Assembly: GCA_023213395.1 (NCBI GenBank)
Contig: CM041465.1
Location: forward strand, 222,463,741-222,527,740
Length of the DNA: 64,000 bases
Source of the DNA: Cycas panzhihuaensis
Taxonomy: Eukaryota; Cycadophyta
Reading direction: 5' to 3'
The notes under the pieces are model-generated. The model did no database searches and was not told the DNA's origin. It was given only the letters and a program-made list of their open reading frames with translations. A program made the position numbers and the translations under genes. Positions 62,200 to 64,000 of the stretch are shown in pieces. Positions within the stretch are counted from its first letter, which is position 1; each line of letters begins with the position of its first letter.

Positions 62200-62684
62200 G
62201 ATCGCGATGTGAAGGGTAAGATGACCTGAGACTTGGGCACTTGGGCAACTGGACAAGTCTCTCAAGGTGGGTCGCTAAGGAGAGGGAGACGATACTAAAG
62301 GATGAGACGAACTAGGCTGTTTGCCTCAGCGTTAAGGGCCCGAGGAATGTGTTGGATGTTAACAGATAGAAAACAAGCTAACAAGGATCTGGCGGTCGAG
62401 GCGAGGGCTCTCAAGCATGGGCACCGCACTTGGTAAACCTAAGTGAGATAGGACACCACAACCTGAGAGTCGCAGAAAAGAATGATGGGCCCATGGTGGA
62501 AGCGGAGCGCATTTGTAAGGGCCTCAATAACAGCTGTGTACTCAACTTCGGCATTAGTGGCCTCGGGAAGAAAGATCCCAAAACACATAAAGTTGTATCT
62601 AAAAGGGTCATTGAGGATCCATACGGTGGAGGAAGGGCCTGGGTTACTATGGCTTCCACCATCAGTGAAAATGAGTAATGCCAT
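62200..62684 (-). pseudogene. RNase H type I domain relic of a retroelement
   Basis: The open frame 62684-62439 begins MALLIFTDGGSHSNPGPSS, continues with ATNAEVEYTAVIEAL and FCDSQVVVSYLT, and after a stop the same frame gives VNIQHIPRALNAEANSLV (about 62310). These are the catalytic D-E-D positions and the C-terminal H-x-x-x-x-x-x-A-D/N region of RNase H I. Such a domain occurs in Tat/Ogre gypsy elements as a second RNase H and in some plant LINEs. Neighbouring RT or integrase was not recognised, so the element type is open. Confidence 0.65.
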
Positions 62685-64000
62685 GATAAAAAGGATGAAG
62701 GTCTCGGTAGAGAGAAAGTGCTGCCGAGATCGGTAAGTGAAGAGGACTTAATGATATAAAACCATCAAAGGGGAGGCTCAAGTAGCTATTAATGAAAGCC
62801 GTAAAGGGTAAGAAGACCCAGAGATAAGGCTACCCAATGGCAAAGAGGGCTATCCGACAGATGAGAAAGAACCAGTGGTGAAAAGGATCCTCTAGAGATG
62901 CCAAAGGTCACTTAAGGAAGCAAGGCATGGTCTCAATTGGGGGGACACTCCCTTTGGGAGCCCTAGAGATATGAACGGGCAACAAAAATGGGTTCAAGAT
63001 GGCAAAATAAGCTAAATAAGTATAAACTTGAGTATATATAGAGGTGGCACGTAAAATGAGATAGAAGGAGCCTCACAGGGCCAAGGAGGGGGGTGCCATA
63101 AATGCACCCGAAGGGTAAGGAGAAAAGAAGGCCATGAAGGCAAAACGGAGGACAGACCCAAAAGGAAAAGGTGATCAGGGAAGAGAGATAGTCCCAAGGG
63201 CTATCGCAATGAGAGGAATGGAGAAAGTGCCCATCAGGCCCCCCACCTATATAAGGAAAACTAAGCGAAAACATGATTCATTTTCACAAGCTCATGATCG
63301 ATTCAGAGCCCTTCTCCTTATGTAGTGGAGTGCCGCCTGACTTTGGAGGCATGCAGAGAGAGATCAGACTGTCAAATTAGGATGTAAAAATAGCCAGTGA
63401 AACTGGAGAGATGAGATGGTGGTAGCGAGGTCGGATCTAGTGAGTGGATCACCCCTTTTGCAACCCATCTTGTCATTTAAGTTTAATGGCTTTTTAGTGT
63501 TTTTTTGTATAGCTTTTGGCCCCTTATGGGTAAATGGTGATCTCTTGGAGTCTAAATTAGACCCAACAAGAGGGGCGACTAGGGCATTAGGTAGCCCTAG
63601 TCCTGGTGGGCCAGAGCATGGCCCGCCTAGATAAAAATTTTGATTTTTTTTAGGCAAGAAACCCCCCCTAATGTAGGGGTATCATTAGCACCGTGGTAAA
63701 GATTGTGGTGCCATAAACTTTGCCACAAGGCCACTGAGATTGCACTAAAAACTTAGTGGGCCCCATACTAAACTTTGTGGTACTGCAGAGTTTAGCGCGG
63801 TGCAGAGGCAGATAGACTAAAAACATAAAGGATGGCCCAAAGGAGTGCCAAATGTCAATCAGGAAGGAATGAGGGGCTGTCCTAAAAGTAGGTAGGTAAG
63901 TTTAGATGAGTTTTGGCTGGTTTTTTCAGGTGTTTTATAGGTGGTTATCGTGGTGGACAACAGTGAGAACATAGGAGTGGCTATGCTTAGCTTCATTGAG
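62685..64000. other. Unassigned repeat-like DNA to the window end
   Basis: No gene identified. A plus-strand CACCTATATAAGG at 63244-63256 is TATA-like. 63700-63800 shares a loose 'taaacttt.tggta' pattern with 61150-61200, possibly diverged LTRs of one element. Confidence 0.3.

Overview
The window reads as nuclear DNA of a land plant with a large, repeat-rich genome. Most of it is AT-rich, decayed LTR-retrotransposon sequence. One gene looks intact: a minus-strand leucine-rich-repeat receptor kinase (LRR-RLK) with a single 93 bp GT-AG intron. The combination of many old, full-length but mutated elements, few solo LTRs and low gene density suggests a gymnosperm or another giant plant genome. 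That is an inference; no marker here fixes the species. There are no prokaryotic features.

Layout. 1-3536: minus-strand Ty1/copia-derived non-autonomous element, cut by the window edge, sitting inside the 5' LTR of a plus-strand Ty3/gypsy element (3537-9962). About 10440-11870: relic of a second gypsy type (Tat/Athila-like RT, RNase H and linker). 13042-16416: LRR-RLK, with a candidate poly(A) signal and TATA box. 16541-18208: copies of an approximately 300 bp AT-rich repeat; the putative TATA box lies in a partial copy. 18785-22461: second non-autonomous copia-type element with a perfect 5 bp target-site duplication (TSD).

24348-51341 is a nest with three levels of insertion. A chromovirus-like gypsy element (D) is split in its reverse transcriptase by a copia element (A, 26725-49441). 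A is split in gag by copia element B (27936-35496) and in its RNase H by a GC-rich, gag-protease-only Tat-like element C (39058-49054; 2.5 kb LTRs, TSD GAAGT). In each case the host element's coding sequence resumes on the far side, so the order of insertion can be read directly. The leader of B carries an antisense stretch resembling a plant PEX14 gene fragment.

52223-55925: LTR element without recognisable coding sequence; its 5' LTR holds a 152 bp SINE-like insertion, confirmed by the empty site in the 3' LTR. About 56030-57722: minus-strand gypsy gag-protease relic. 58500-64000: poorly identified repeat DNA with a minus-strand RNase H relic and a 195 bp (AT)n tract.

The retroelements do not form a pathway; they record successive insertion and decay. 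The only gene likely to act for the host is the LRR-RLK, probably a cell-surface receptor of the FLS2/EFR/Xa21-like subfamily XII. Coordinates of decayed domains are approximate. Identities rest on protein motifs read by eye, not on database searches.
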